Shown: positions 41,702 to 54,229, counted from the first letter of the stretch. The stretch: DNA of 64,000 bases from Reticulitermes lucifugus (GCA_026260175.1 JAKCWW010000545.1:19686-83685); one strand, 5' to 3'. Notes: a model not told the origin generated them from the letters alone. Program-made: numbers and translations.

Positions 41702-41991
41702 TTATGTACACAGAAAAATTTTTGTAAACCCATAATCGGTATAGTGAATAATTATGAACCACACAGAGGATTCCATCCTTTTATCAGGGTCTTCTTCATT
41801 CAAAGCATGCAGCAAGTGAGGTTTGTACGATTTGATTCCCAGAGAACGTAACATTAAGTGTATGTTACTTCGTGACATTTCGAGTTTTCTTGAAGCTCCT
41901 ATTAGCGCCCTGTTAGGACTATGAACAAAAGCTTGCACTAGAGTTTGCATGTTTTTCTCTGAACTAGCCGATCTTGGCCTGGCACTTCCTT
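41702..41991 (-). pseudogene. Tc1/mariner-superfamily transposase fragment (helix-turn-helix part)
   Basis: Minus strand: GSARPRSASSEKNMQTLVQA, FVHSPNRALIGASRKLEMSR, SNIHLMLRSLGIKSYKPHLL, HALNEEDPDKRMES. This is the DNA-binding N-terminal region of a DUF4817-type transposase. The catalytic domain is not found downstream, and no terminal inverted repeats are recognised, so this is a fragment. Confidence 0.75.
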
Positions 41992-42950
41992 GTAAGTTGT
42001 AACCCCATTACTACAAATAGTATGGCATGACAGCCCAATTTCAGGCCCTACCCTCCTCAATTCTTCTTCCCCTGATTTCCCGTTCTAATGCCAATATTTT
42101 CCATCCTGCGGTCCCTAGCATTTTTCTGGCATCTTTGGCCCTTTGGCTTCCCTGCTCGTAGACTAGCATATAATCTCCCTTCTAATAATGTTCTTGGTGT
42201 TCTTTATCAACACATATTGCAGATGTGCCCAGTCCAATTCAGTCCTCTGTGTTTAATATTTATTACAATATCTATGTCTTATGGATTATAATTTCATTAT
42301 TGCAGCTTATTTTCTACTGTGCATTTTCCTTTATTAGCCCTCACCTAATTTTTTCTGCTGTTAACATTTGCAGTTTCAATCTTGCACTGAATTTATGGGT
42401 TGCTTGCCTGGTTAGTGTTTGGACATATGTAAACGTCTCGCTAAATCCTGCAATTACACCTCGAGACTTCTGAGTTTTCTCTCATAAGGTTTAAAACAGA
42501 AAAGCTCTGCTCTTTTTTTAATTTTGTCTTCATATTTGATTGATCTAAGATAAAAATTGCGTACAAACTCCAGTGGCACAACAGCTGATAGAAACGACAG
42601 CTACTTTAGTCACAGTCTTGCCAACTGTGGAAAAAAAAATAACTGAAAGCATGTCAAAATTATCACAGTCAAGTACTTCACTATCTCGGTAAAGAGACTC
42701 TTAAGACACCAGGTATATAAGTGTTCTACTAGTTTTAATACAAGACATCCCAGCTGGCATACAGATTACAAGAATGTATTTATTCTTATTAGTTCTACAG
42801 TCAGATCCAACACTTCGTTCCTAAAATACGTATTTTGGCTACCGTTTTCGGCTCGTAAGAGGCATAAGACGCGTAAGAGGTCATAACAGAAATTGTAAGC
42901 TGAAAAACGCCATGTTTTTTAAGTAGCAGCTCTCCCCCTTTTACAATGGT
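41992..42950. other. No recognisable gene
   Basis: The plus-strand frames 42088-42291 and 42225-42473 overlap, have no start context or motif, and are T-rich. Not called. Confidence 0.4.
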
Positions 42951-42955
42951 AAATC

Positions 42956-43080
42956 CATGCCACAATACTCATTTCGGCAATTTTGCCCCTGATGATGGCA
43001 AAATAATTGCCGAAATGCGTATTGGGGCATCCTTATAATAAAGAAAACAGTGAAAAACTGTCTTAGTGCATTTGTTGGTA
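42956..43080 (+). repeat. Penelope-like terminal repeat with an inverted half
   Basis: 'atgccacaatactcatttcg' (42956 on) is the near inverted repeat of the 3' half of the hammerhead that follows (ending 43030). Downstream 'agtgcatttgttggtac' matches the end of the 2922-3234 foldback. No coding part remains. Confidence 0.72.
42985..43028 (+). ncRNA. Canonical hammerhead ribozyme motif
   Basis: Stem I GCCCC/GGGGC; core CTGATGA (42989-42995), the classic form; stem II GGCAA/TTGCC (42997-43001 and 43007-43011); GAAA (43012-43015); stem III ATGC/GTAT with one G-T pair; T as cleavage-site base. All required positions are present. The best ribozyme candidate in the window. Confidence 0.82.
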
Positions 43081-43439
43081 CAAATGATCAATTATTTTAC
43101 CTTGTTACGTTAAAGCTACCTCTATTGAAAAACATTTTGAAAGGTCATATGGTGGTAGATCAGTGAAAATCTTAATTTACAGAATATTTCAAGTAGAAAC
43201 ATGGGGAAACAGTAAAATATATGACCTATTGATTGGAAAGGATTAAATAAAGGGAAATAATTTGTTTCCACTTTTCATTATATAAGTGTACATAATTCTA
43301 ACACACAGAGATTTATTTTTCCCTATAATTTCAACATTCCGCTCTAGTTAAAATAGAGGTAAATTTGTCATTACTAATTAATCATTACGCCGTGAAGATG
43401 TATGGAGGATTGGAGATATAAAAAATGCTTCATTAATCT
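43081..43439. other. No recognisable gene or element
   Basis: AT-rich flank. Confidence 0.4.
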
Positions 43440-43665
43440 CGACTTAGATGGGGTGAGCAGGTTCACGCCCCGACCGCTTTGTTACTGGATAAAATTGCTC
43501 CAGTGCTCATTTGATATAAATTTGGGTTACCCTCTGGGACGGTACGGACGCTGTGGAGAAGAAACATCTCTGCCCTTTCCGGAAGTGAAACCCATGTTCC
43601 TTGGTTTTCAAGCCCTTAGCCAAGTCAAGGTACTGACTGACTAAGCTATCCCGGCTAAGTGTACA
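43440..43665 (-). repeat. tRNA-derived SINE, family 3
   Basis: Minus-strand copy with 'ttcacgccccgaccgctttg', 'ggacgctgtggagaag' and a decayed head near 43650. Confidence 0.75.
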
Positions 43666-46600
43666 AAATATTCCGCATCTAGTGAGAAAGATGCGTCTCA
43701 TAGAAACATACAACTATTGTTGCAAGTGTTTGTAAAACTGTTTACCTTTTAATAATAAATTAGTAGTTATTATCGTAAGTGCAACAGCGAGTCTCGAATG
43801 CATGGCACCGAATTTAACTAACGTTATGTCAGGCATAGCCTTTTTATCTACACAGGAACATAAATTGCACTAAAAGTCACATAAAATACAGATTACGTGC
43901 AAGCAATATTACTTACATGAAACAACTTCCCTAGGTTTTATATTCTAACCATAAGAAGGCGCCCGTTATACGACTTTACGGTTTTTTTTTGTAATGTGAC
44001 ATAATAACGCTATCAATATGGCAATTGCAAAGAACAGAAATGTGCTAACTTCTCGAGGCTATTTAATCCGGCCCGAAAACAATTGACAACCATCATTTCT
44101 CTTAAGAAAAAATGCATACATTCTGAAATAAAGTAGTTATAGGTCTGTTATTAGTTAGTTATTGGCCGGTAAAATTTCCAAGCGGAAGACTAGGAGTTAG
44201 TGACTAGTACAACAATAGCAATGTCGGATCGGCGAACACCCTGCCCTATCCACTTCACGTAAAATGCAAGCTTTCTCGCCAGCTCCGGTAGGTTTTTCAC
44301 CCGCCAGAAAATAATAAATGACCGATAAATTTTTGCATGTTCCAAGCTCCAATTACTCTTTAAATTTACAGTGTCTTCTCCAAAGCATGCACATTACACA
44401 AAACAACTTTAAATACGGTTGGAACACTGTTCCGGTTCGATGATTTTAGAGACAAAATTAAAGTCACACCCAATAAATACTTTGTCGCTGATGACTTTGA
44501 GTACGGGTGATTCTGTTACAATTTATGACACATAATATTAATAGATGCTATTCAAAGGCAGTTTTAGTAATAGAACTGCATTAAATATTCACACTCTACG
44601 GCACGATAGAGACATAATTCTTAACAAACGGCTAAGCATAAATATAAAATAATCTTCAATGCTGCTAAGATTTATGTGAGATCTGCAGCTATTAAAGATG
44701 TTACGAAATTAACACTGAGATTGGAGGGGTAAGAAATTGCCAAAGAGGAAATTGTCAACAGCCACTGACATACGTACAGTATAGAAGTTAATAATACGTG
44801 GGGCCACGCCTCCACGCAAGCCTTCATAACGTGGTGCTTAAATAACCTCAGGGATAACATTACCACATATGCCAAAATATATCTGAAGCATATGTGAAGG
44901 ACTGGGAGCCGTGCCAAAAAATTTAGTAAGTTCTTTTTCCAAAACGGAAGTGATAAAACACCCTGTCTGTGAGAAGACACATACGAAGGAGAATAAAGAT
45001 GACGATAAGGAGGAGGTGGCAGGAGAAGGGAAAGAATGAGAAGAAGAAAACAATATCTGACATTTGCCTTTAATGACTCAATTAAAATTTGCTTTTATAT
45101 GATGAAAAGCTCTAACATGGCTCCGTCAGAGGCTTCATTCTTAAAACTATTTTAATGAAAAGCAAATTACGTTATGTTAGATTTGTACTTTTTCATTCAA
45201 GCAAACGGCAAGCGAAATAAATTTTATACAAATTGTGTGCAAAATGTGGCTATTCGAATTTCTAACTCGTGTTCTGGTCTTTCAGCTGCCCACTGCCTCT
45301 GTCATACTGGGACTGCAACATCCATAGCCAAAATATGTTTTAGGGTGCGCTGTTCTTTGAAATTCTCTTCGTTGTAATAGACATACATCCAGTGTTTCGA
45401 CGTTAAACCATGCTGACAAATGTAGTTAATTGAAATATTTAATGAGATTTAGGGTTTTCACGCAGTTAAAATCAACATCACTGTCTTCAAGGATGTGACG
45501 CAGTAACAATGTTTCGAACGAAATGGCCACCTCAGTTTTTAGGGGAGTATATACTTATGCCCTGAAGACGAAGCCAGAAAATCTCTCTAAACTTTGGTAG
45601 CCACCCACCAAGCTGCACGGCGACACACCACAGAAAATCATGATCTTGACTTTAACAGCAGATGCAAGATATTGGCTGAGTCGCTGACAGTAGAGTTGCA
45701 GCTGCAGAACGGGAGATTCCCAGATATTGAAAAGGAAGGTTCATTATGTCATCATAAACTTCCGACATTCTCCTGACCCTGTTCAGTCCAGGAACATACT
45801 AATACCTAATGTTAATATATCATCTTTCCACTTATGTGAAAGCTAAGTCATCCAAATAATTCCTTCACAATATATAGCAGAATTAACTGTAAAAGCAGGT
45901 AACATCGCGTGTAAATACGAGGCCAGATTAAGTTAAGTTGAAATACTATATAGATGCTAACAGAATGCGAACAACGCCTAACTGGCCATGCACCGCAATT
46001 CGATATTCGGACAGGCTTGCTAGGATGGCAATGTCCATTTCATTCTGTAGTCTGTCTTACGACAGGTCCGTAGCCTCTTCGAAAGCGAGTTCTCCATGTA
46101 AACAAAAAAAGAAAATGTGACTGTTTTTTCGATTTGAATCCGCTGAAACACATTAACCGAAATTATTAGGATTAAACGGAATTATTTCATACTAAATAAT
46201 AAGCAACAATTCTACATTTTGCCCACTGACGACAGCGGGCGTGACTTCAACAATATAAGAGAGAATGCAGTTTCCTCTGTCGGCGAAATACTCGTAATGA
46301 TATTTTGTACGTGTTGATATTCCGCCGAGGACTCTTGGTCGTATGATACTGGAAAGAACCAATATAGTTTGAGTCAACTTCTTCGCGCAAATTCAGGGTT
46401 CTTAAGCTGAAATTTAATGAACTCATCATCGCGCACCATCCAATATTTTCAACCCCTCCAACGCTGACAAACGCGTTTTGTAGGGTCGTGTATGTGAGGG
46501 TCGGTTCACGTTGAGTTGTTCTCCAGAGCAGCAACACAAACTTTTACTTGCCATTCGACAAGCGACTATCTGTTTGAGTTTTGAATGCGATGACTAAGCG

Positions 46601-46899
46601 ATCACTCATATAAGGCCGATGTTGTTTGCTATTCATTTCCACTTGAGGGTTAAGAAGTGCAATTAATCTTCGCCGTACTAGTAACGAACTAAATTAACAC
46701 GATTGAACTCCTCCAAATTTAATAATAACCTTTAATTCCTAAAGTATTTTGAAGTGTCGTTGTAAGCATTTTTACACGACTCGAAGGAATAGCTTTCTTC
46801 ATATTCAGCGACATCAGCAGTGCTGTAAGTGTGAATAAATCACGTTCTTATGTAGTAGAATGTGACATCTCTGTTCATTCTAATACCTTTAACTGCCGA
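43666..46899. other. Long stretch with no recognisable gene
   Basis: AT-rich, with scattered frames under 105 codons on both strands and no domain. A possible old Penelope-type remnant lies near 45508-45575 (gtttcgaac...cctgaagac) but is too diverged to call. Confidence 0.45.
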
Positions 46900-47210
46900 G
46901 AGTTTCAACACTCCAGAACAGGGCGTTGAAGATATTTGGCCCTAAGGAGGAGGAAGTAATAGCAGACCACTTGGAAGATCTAGGCGTAAATGAGAGAATA
47001 ATACTAAAACAAATGTTTAAGGAAATGAGTAGACGGGTGTGGAGAGGATTAATCTGTCGCAGGATAGGAAAACTGGGCGACTGGCGAGAGGCTCTTTTCA
47101 ACACGATAAGTAAAATGGATGTTTCAGTTAGCACGGAAAATTTTTTGACCAGCTGAGAACGAATTACCTTCTCAAGAAGGGCTCTGCTCGATGTAGATAG
47201 CTACTACACG
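46900..47210 (+). mobile_element. RTE 3' end fragment (strongly diverged)
   Basis: Contains LQNRALKIFGPKEEEV (the FENRVLRRIFGPKRDEV region with material lost after it), then 'ccacttggaagatctaggcg', and the 3' UTR 'tctcaagaagggctctgctc'. Internal deletions are present. 5'-truncated. Confidence 0.75.
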
Positions 47211-47471
47211 CAAAACACTTCAAATTCAGTGTGTTAAAACCTAATGCAAATGTTGCATACTGAATGCAATGAATGGAATGCAATGAATGAATGGAAGAAC
47301 ATTGGTCACGATTACGATAATCAGTGAGAGGAACAATTTAAAGGGAATGAGCAAAACACGATGTTTTCAACGGATTTGAAGAAAAATGACTGAACAATAA
47401 ATAATTATGGAATGAGAGAGCAAAAGACGTGTAAAATAAAAACACTCTTAAGACAAGAGAAGAAAGACCGA
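47211..47471. other. No recognisable gene or element
   Basis: Includes short 'atgaatggaatgcaatgaat'-type repetition at about 47260-47295. Confidence 0.4.
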
Positions 47472-47745
47472 GCCATGGCTCAGACGGATAGTATCCGGCC
47501 TCCCACCGCGGAGGCCCGGTTTCGATCCTGGGTCAGTCCATGTGGGATTTGTGGTGGACAAAGTGGCACTGGGCCAGGTTTTTCCCCGAGCACTTTGGTT
47601 TTCCCCGGTTAATTTCATTCCACCGGTGCTCCTTTACTTGGAAAAATGAAGAAAAAATGATCATCTGTCTCTTCATCTTCATCACACGGGTTGCACAATA
47701 AGCCTTAAGGCTGCGGTGCGTTCGTAGCTCCTGATGAGGGGACCG
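47472..47745 (+). repeat. tRNA-derived SINE, family 1
   Basis: Head 'gccatggctcagacggatag', B box 'ggtttcgatcc' (one extra base), body with 'ccgagcactttggttttccc' and tail 'ttgcacaataagccttaagg'. A C/A/GA-rich low-complexity tract (47748-47790) follows. Confidence 0.88.
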
Positions 47746-47999
47746 TCTCCCCCCACCCCCAAAAAAAAGAGAGAGAGAGGAGGAGGACAGAGAGATAAGA
47801 AAAATACCGTAACTGCTGGTATAAATAGACTGTATTTGGGTCAATCTCGGGATAGTAGGTTTCATCATCACTACTCTATCCTTGCTATACACCGCTACAC
47901 AGTACTCTGTTATCAGTACAAACTGCCCGCACTGGAAGATAAGAACAGGCAGAGAGAAAGATAAAAAGGAAAATGAAAGCGTAAACATACCCCCCTTGA

Positions 48000-48500
48000 T
48001 ATCTCGTATCACTAAAGTATAAGGTTTCTGCTTAGCTCCACAAGTAGCAATACTGATTTATGAATAGGTCGCTTGAGTTGTCCAGAACTAGTTTTCACTG
48101 TTGCTACCCTTACATGTCCATGTGGACCTGGAAATGTCTCACTGATGATTGCTAATTTCCAGAACATGGGAAGTAGTTGACTTCGCGAAGGAGGACAAGC
48201 ATAGCGGGCTGAAGGTGTGGTTGTTTGTAGCGCTATTTGCTGCGTTGCTGTAAGCTGTTCAGGTAGTCAGATGACTACCTCCTCCACAACTGCTGATTGA
48301 AGCGCTGAACCCGCTGCCATCTGGACAAATTTCATTGCTGCTTTGGTAAAGTCTGGCTCAGGAAGGGACGTCAGGGGAGTACCAGTAAGGAAATTACCTG
48401 GACTCAAATAGCTAGGATCATTAGGATCATTGGATAATGCTGTAAGCTGTTGGTAATTCAAACACGCTTCTATTTGCGTAATCAAAATGCTATTGTTCAT
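48000..48500 (-). mobile_element. BEL/Pao-like LTR retrotransposon fossil (end of pol)
   Basis: Minus-strand segments resemble the end of a BEL/Pao integrase region (ACLNYQQLTALSNDPND, LSPGNFLTGTPLTSLPEPD, then FPGPHGHVRVATVKTSSGQL). No LTR pair, gag, protease or RT is seen in the window. It is a broken remnant. Confidence 0.75.
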
Positions 48501-48517
48501 GTTTGAATCTCCGTCAA

Positions 48518-48715
48518 TGGCGCCGATCCCAGTGGCTTACGGTCTAAGTTATGGGTCTACGACCGCACGCTTGCTGGGATTGCTGGTTCGAATCCCGCAG
48601 GGAGCATGAATGTCTGTCTTGTGAGTGTTTTGTAGGTAGCGGTCTCTGCGTCGGACTGATCACTACTCCAGAGGAGTCCTACCGAGTGTGGTGTGTCTGA
48701 GTGTGATCATGAAGC
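48518..48715 (+). repeat. tRNA-derived SINE, family 4
   Basis: tRNA-like head 'gtggcttacggtctaag' and 'cgcttgctgggattgc', B box GGTTCGAATCCC, then body 'tcttgtgagtgttttgtagg' and 'ggagtcctaccgagtgtggt'. A second copy is at 56140-56405 (minus). Confidence 0.82.
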
Positions 48716-49518
48716 CTCGACAATGAGAAGACGCTGGCCCACTAGGGGCTGTCGCGCCATGGAAAAAATTGTCCCGATCAATAGAAACAATACGAAGGTG
48801 TCTAGGTGTGCGGTTGCCAAATCATACTTGGTCAGCTTGCATGACGTAGCCTTTGTTTTCACCCCTATCCGCAAACATGTTTAGCCAATTAGTTTCGATT
48901 AACATGTTATTTACTTTTTCTTCTTTAGCCAATCAAGTTCGATTACCATGTTTCTCTGATCCCTGATATTAACTTCTCCGCCCACAGTTTGTAGCTGTCA
49001 TTGTTCTTATTCTGAAAGCGATATGCAGATAGGTAAGATGATCAGCCGGCCCTTCATTTGTTCATGCACAATGTCGTCGATGTTCTGACGCACCACTTCA
49101 TGTCCCGGTCTGGGCTCCAAGGAGATGACTGCTTTCTGGTAATATTTAACTAGCTGGATATTTTGTCATCAGTAGTCTGAAGCTGACAACGAACGCCTGT
49201 GAGTCTTCTCACTCACACTTATCGAAATACTTTTACCATCCTCAACCGACATAAATTTATTCATAATTAAGTTAACAGAATATCAAAATATGATTTACAT
49301 ATCGTTACGAAGTGTTAATTGCCTGCTACAGTGACCAACAAAAGAAGTCACTTTGCTAAGGGATTGGTAAAAGGTTTAATTTAAAAATATGAGATAAGGA
49401 GAAATTTCTAGGTTAGAATTTATTCGAAAATTATTTACAGATACAAAAATGTGGTATAAGTATGAACAAACTGTGATAAAACGAATAGTTAAGAGTCTGA
49501 TTGATGCAATTATCCTTA
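48716..49518. other. No recognisable gene or element
   Basis: AT-rich; nothing recognised. Confidence 0.4.
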
Positions 49519-49537
49519 ACTTAAGAATTTCATTAAA
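49519..49537. repeat. 19-bp direct repeat, left copy
   Basis: acttaagaatttcattaaa, identical to 50878-50896. It lies just outside the left inverted repeat of the transposon. Confidence 0.9.
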
Positions 49538-49541
49538 AGAA

Positions 49542-50841
49542 GGCAGAGTTCATTCATCATTTTTAAAGATACACTACTCGACCACATTATAATAAATGCT
49601 ATTCAAAGTAATGTGAAGTGAAAGATGTCTTCCACTATTTAGGAACGTTATAACAGAGTTACTTCTTAAACATAACACCCGTCAGATTTCGCCCATGAAG
49701 ATTGATGCACTGATGCATTAGGTTCAAAACACTTCCCATTACGCGAAGTAACATGGCAGGTGGGATGGCATTAATTTCATCTGAAATTCTCTGTTTGAGG
49801 TTATGTAAGTCTGCCGGACGTGCCTGAAACACTTTGCTTTGCAAGTAGCCACATGGAAGGAAATAACAAGCAGAGAGATCGGGTGAACGGGCTGGCCAAG
49901 TAATGTCACCATAGCTGGAGATTATGCGATATTCAAATATAGTTCTTAAGGTGTTCATCGACTGGTGTTGCTGCATCTTGTTGGAACTAGAAGGTGGCAA
50001 AGTTGATGTCACGACAGTGTAACTCTGGAAGCAATAACCCATTCACCATAAGCACAGAACTGTCAGATGTCACGGTAACCGCATTTCCAGTCTCATCCTC
50101 GAAAAAATAAGGACCATTGATACCGAACGCTAATATCCCTGACCATACTGTTACTCCCTGACTGTGAATTGGTTTCGCATGCAGTTGATTCGCGTTAGTC
50201 TTTTACCTGTTTTGTTTCTTCATACAACCAGGCAGTTCAAAGTGTGCTTCATCTGACTTTATCACCTGATGAATAACATCTGAATGTTTGTTCAGTAAGG
50301 TAACAAATTGCTCACAAATAATACTTCTTAAAGTAAAATCACAGACTGACAGTTCTCGCACAATGTGTAATTGGTAGGAGTGACAAAGTCAACCAGAACG
50401 AAGTTTACGTCGGAGCGATCTGCTCGATAAGTTGAGGGCAACTGAATGTCTACGTGCTGATCGTTTGGGGCTACGACCGATAGCGGTTCGTGCTCTTCAA
50501 TGTTTTCCGGTGTCCGCAAAGTTCTGACTCTGCCTTCAAGTTTCGTATTTGTTGCAAGAGCCGTGGTTCGAAACTTCTGTACACAGTTCTTGATGGTGCT
50601 GCAATCAGGAACCGTTCCATGTTTCCCAATGCTATATATCGTCTGAATATTTGTTGCTTTGGTATTACAGAATCGTTATTTTTCCAAATCTTCTATATGG
50701 CGAACGCACAGTATTCAGTCGATCACTGATCCATGTTTACTGAATGGCGTCCCTAGCTGAATTCTATAATACAATTAGTTCAATATCCTCTCGGGGCCCA
50801 CCAGATTACTACGTAAATCAAAATGATGAATGAATTGTGCC
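49542..50841 (-). mobile_element. Tc1/mariner-superfamily DNA transposon (DUF4817 type), inactive
   Basis: About 1300 bp. The left end GGCAGAGTTCATTCATCATT matches the reverse complement of the right end, ending at about 50841 (GGCACAATTCATTCATCATT). It contains transposase remains on the minus strand. There is no clear TA duplication; instead a 19-bp direct repeat lies outside each end, 36 bp away on the right. Boundaries are therefore approximate. Confidence 0.72.
49659..50520 (-). pseudogene. Tc1/mariner-like transposase remains
   Basis: N-terminal part: RTPENIEEHE, then in another frame RSPKRSARRHSVALNLSSRS and YQLHIVREL (helix-turn-helix region). Middle: SDEAHFELPGC (first catalytic Asp), GVTVWSGILAFGINGPYFFE, GNAVTVTSDS. 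C-terminal frame (49659-50042): FQQDAATPVDEHLKNYI-type sequence in a second frame, then WPARSPDLSACYF and QARPADLHNLKQRISDEINA, ending GVMFKK and a stop at 49659. Several frameshifts and at least two stops separate the parts, so no active transposase is possible. Confidence 0.8.
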
Positions 50842-50877
50842 CCATCCTGTATTTTAGTACTTGTTGTATTTGTTCTT

Positions 50878-50896
50878 ACTTAAGAATTTCATTAAA
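50878..50896. repeat. 19-bp direct repeat, right copy
   Basis: Identical to 49519-49537. Confidence 0.9.
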
Positions 50897-51189
50897 CTAA
50901 GGCTACATTGCTGGAAAAAAATTATACTGTTTTAGCCCGTTGTTTTATTAAAGGATTTCTCATTAAATTACGTCAAATTTATTTCGAACAATCTTCTGCC
51001 AGCGAAGCAAATGTCTTTCGCAACTGCCTTATGCTCATTCACAAGTTACAAGCCGTGGGCGAAAAAGAATATTATACCTACCGGTCGTAGACACAAACGG
51101 ATATGACGTTTTTCCTCACGAAGGGTAGGGGATTATCCGTGGACGAAAACTGACGTGCCCTCCCCCGTGTAGGAGAGAAGAGAAATTCC

Positions 51190-51440
51190 TAAATTTGCGG
51201 TAGGAAATTTCAAGGACAGAGGACCATTTGGAAGGCCTAGGCGTAGATGGGTCAATATGAAAGAGAGAATTTGGAAGATTTGGACTGAATATGTCCGGCT
51301 TAGGACAGGTACTAGAAATATGTTCCTTTGGACACCGTAATAAACCTCCGGATTCCCTAAAAAGTGGGGAATTTCTCGACTAACTGAACATCCATTGACT
51401 TTTGTAGGCACACTCTGTTCCATGGAATTGATTTGTTTGT
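51190..51440 (+). mobile_element. RTE 3' end fragment
   Basis: 'ccatttggaaggcctaggcg', 'agatgggtcaatatgaaaga', 'taaacctccggattccctaa' and 'actctgttccatggaattga' match the last 250 bp of the RTE copies. 5'-truncated and diverged. Confidence 0.78.
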
Positions 51441-52812
51441 TATTCTTGTTCTGCGGGAGACCATAAAGGTCCAGGTGCACAGACTGCTTGATAGGATGTC
51501 TGTGTGAAGTCTTCTTGGTTTATTAAGAAATGCCAACACAAACACTGTGCTGACATCAGTGGTTATGTTTGCAAGGTTTTCAGGTACGAGCGACTTTGTA
51601 TTTTGCAGGGCAAGATGATATCAAGGAGTACAGTTCGGTCATATTTTAACTCCCACTGCATTTGTAGAAAATTAGTGAACTTGTTGAAAAGCTGAAGAAA
51701 CCTACATACCCAATGAACAACCTGTCTTGTGTGCCACTACATGATTGTGGTTCAGAAAATATACGTTTCTTCATCGTTTGATTTAAGACACGGTCAGTAT
51801 CTCCCGCTATAGAATAGAATAGAAGCATAATGAGTAAATTATGGTTTTGGAACGATTTACGAACTATCTATTATCCCAGACGAAGTATTTGGATGGATGC
51901 TTAATTCTGGTGTCGACTGAAATTCCTAAAAGTAAGATTAAATCCGATTCATTCGATTTTAAGAAAACATATAATGAGAAGAAGAACGTACTAAAAAAGC
52001 GCTTGGTTTTGCCCTACTTTTACGTGGTGTTAAAAATTTAGATTTTCCTAACGGAGAGATAAATTCAATATATTGAATAACCAACATGCGTACTGTAAAC
52101 TGACGGCTGATTCAGGGCGCAGGTGCTTCGATCAACAACCGGCACACCAGAAGCATGCCATGTTGCTTTGACAAATGGTAGGGAAATGTATAATGTAGGG
52201 CTTGTAGAGTGGGACGTGAATGCGTGGCATTGTATAATCTCCCATTCGCAAGAATGTTCCGACCTCTGTAAAGCGTTTCATGAAGCAGGCCACCTGTAAA
52301 CTGCAGACGCTTACATAAATCTTGTATCCACAAGTGCTGGGGCAATGAGGGGAAAATATTACATTGTGGGAGATAAATTTCTTAGGTTTATAAAGGTAGA
52401 GGTGTTGTCGTTCTCTCCAGCAAATTATGCGTTTTTGTTTTGTGGGCCATTAATAACAGGAGTGGCTACCACATCGAAACAAGAATGCAGCGAAACCAGA
52501 GATGTAGATGTAAGCAGTATACGTCTCCTATGACGATGACCGAAAGCGTTTTTCTAATAGGATTTTACACGTCTGTTAGTAAAAATAGAATCCGTGTGCT
52601 TGGTGGGAGTGATAAGAAAAAGATAATTTAAATTCATGATCGTTATTATTGAACTTAGCAGGGAGGCGTATGAGTGTGATAACACAAGATGTTATGTAGT
52701 TGTACTAACTGCTTATTTTGTATCAAACACAACACTAATGCAGAGTTAGACTGATCGCTTCACGCACTACACTACATATAATTGTCCTGTTCGGCCCCTT
52801 AGAAAATAAATT
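51441..52812. other. No recognisable gene or element
   Basis: AT-rich; short frames only. Confidence 0.4.
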
Positions 52813-52986
52813 GCGAAAAGCGGCTATAAGCCTCGTCATGTCTGTCCGTCTGTCCGTCTATCGGCATGGAACAATTTTATTCCCACCGTACGACTTGCGT
52901 AAAATGCTGTGTTGGAAATTTAAATTTCCAAAACTTTATGTGTTGACAGAATTCAGTAAACATTTTTACTGAATTCTGTCGACGCA
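52813..52986 (+). repeat. Short dispersed repeat and hairpin
   Basis: 52813-52850 matches 23806-23850 ('ctataagcctcgtcatgtct' then gtccgtct). At 52940-52983 a near-perfect hairpin follows: acagaattcagtaaa, a short loop, then tttactgaattctgt. Confidence 0.55.
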
Positions 52987-54229
52987 TCAAAATTTTGGTT
53001 AAAATTCGATAAAATAAACCACACATGAAGATCAACACACACGTTTTATACTAGCTAACCCTTTACAACTTAAGCACAAAAAATGCGTTGCTGAATTAGG
53101 TATATAGCAAAAGTCGCTATCGATTTTACATTTGTTGCTGGGATAAGTAGGAAGCTCTTGGCGTGCGCTTATAGAACGTGGAAATGCACTTTTAAATCAC
53201 CTGAAATCTCCTACTCTTTCTTTAAATTACGAATTTAAAGCCAATGGACATGATCCATGTGGCTCGTAGCCCGGAGGCGGCCGAGAAACACCCCCAATCC
53301 GTGCCCTGGTACGTGATATCTAACAGTACCAGTCACCAGTCGAGTTATTACATTAAAGCCAGAAAACTTTACAGCATGCTCTTCCTTGTGTCACTCAACA
53401 CTGAACATGCCACAGTTTCATGTACCATCACAGTAACACAATCCATATAAAGAGTTTGTCCTTCGGATGGAGGACGTTGCACCTGCTGTGTTGAGACCAC
53501 TGAAAGCAGATAAGCTATGCTAAACGCAAAGAATGAATCAAATTCCAACACTTCACACAGTGCCTCAGAGCTGGTCTTAAGCTGTCAAGCCAGGTAAAAC
53601 GAGATATCAAACCCTTGACCTCGTCACTTCCTCGCGATTACGGTGTTTGGACGACTGGGCAGAAAGTTTTGTAGGCAATATTTTATGCTTCATGAAATAT
53701 TTCAAAATGTTCAAATCCCTAGTAATGGGCACCTGTTTTCTCATTTTATACCTGGATGTGTTTTTTTTTGAGTTGGGCTCCACGTCGTCAGTTTCATTTT
53801 ATCGTTACGAGTAGAAGTATTATATTTTCTGAAAGCGCTCTAGTCCTCGTGTGGTTTATCTCCACCTCCTTTCTTTTCGGGATATATCTTTATATCTGCT
53901 ACTCCATAGAGGACTAACCAATAGCGGGTATAGAAAACTTTTATGCTGAAACGAGCCATTCTTCATTGTAACAAGCTATGGACACAATGGCTCCGTGAAG
54001 TGATCACGGAAGCATATAGAACTGTTGAGTCCTCGTAATCTTACAACGTTGCTCGATATGTAATGAAGAAACCCACAGTTGCAGTTCAACTTAAATGTAA
54101 AACATCTGGGATTAAAATATGAGGTGGGCATTTATTAAGAAAAATTCGATTTCATTTCGCTGTTGCTTACGTGGAATCAAGGTAAAGTTAAGTTTGACCT
54201 TTGAACGATGTGAAAGCAAATGGAGGGAA
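52987..54229. other. No recognisable gene or element
   Basis: Frames at 53244-53551 overlap on both strands and show no domain. Confidence 0.4.

Noticed and set aside
45508-45575. Hammerhead-like 'gtttcgaac...cacctcag' and 'cctgaagacgaag'
   Set aside because: Pieces of the motif on opposite strands without supporting stems; too weak to call.
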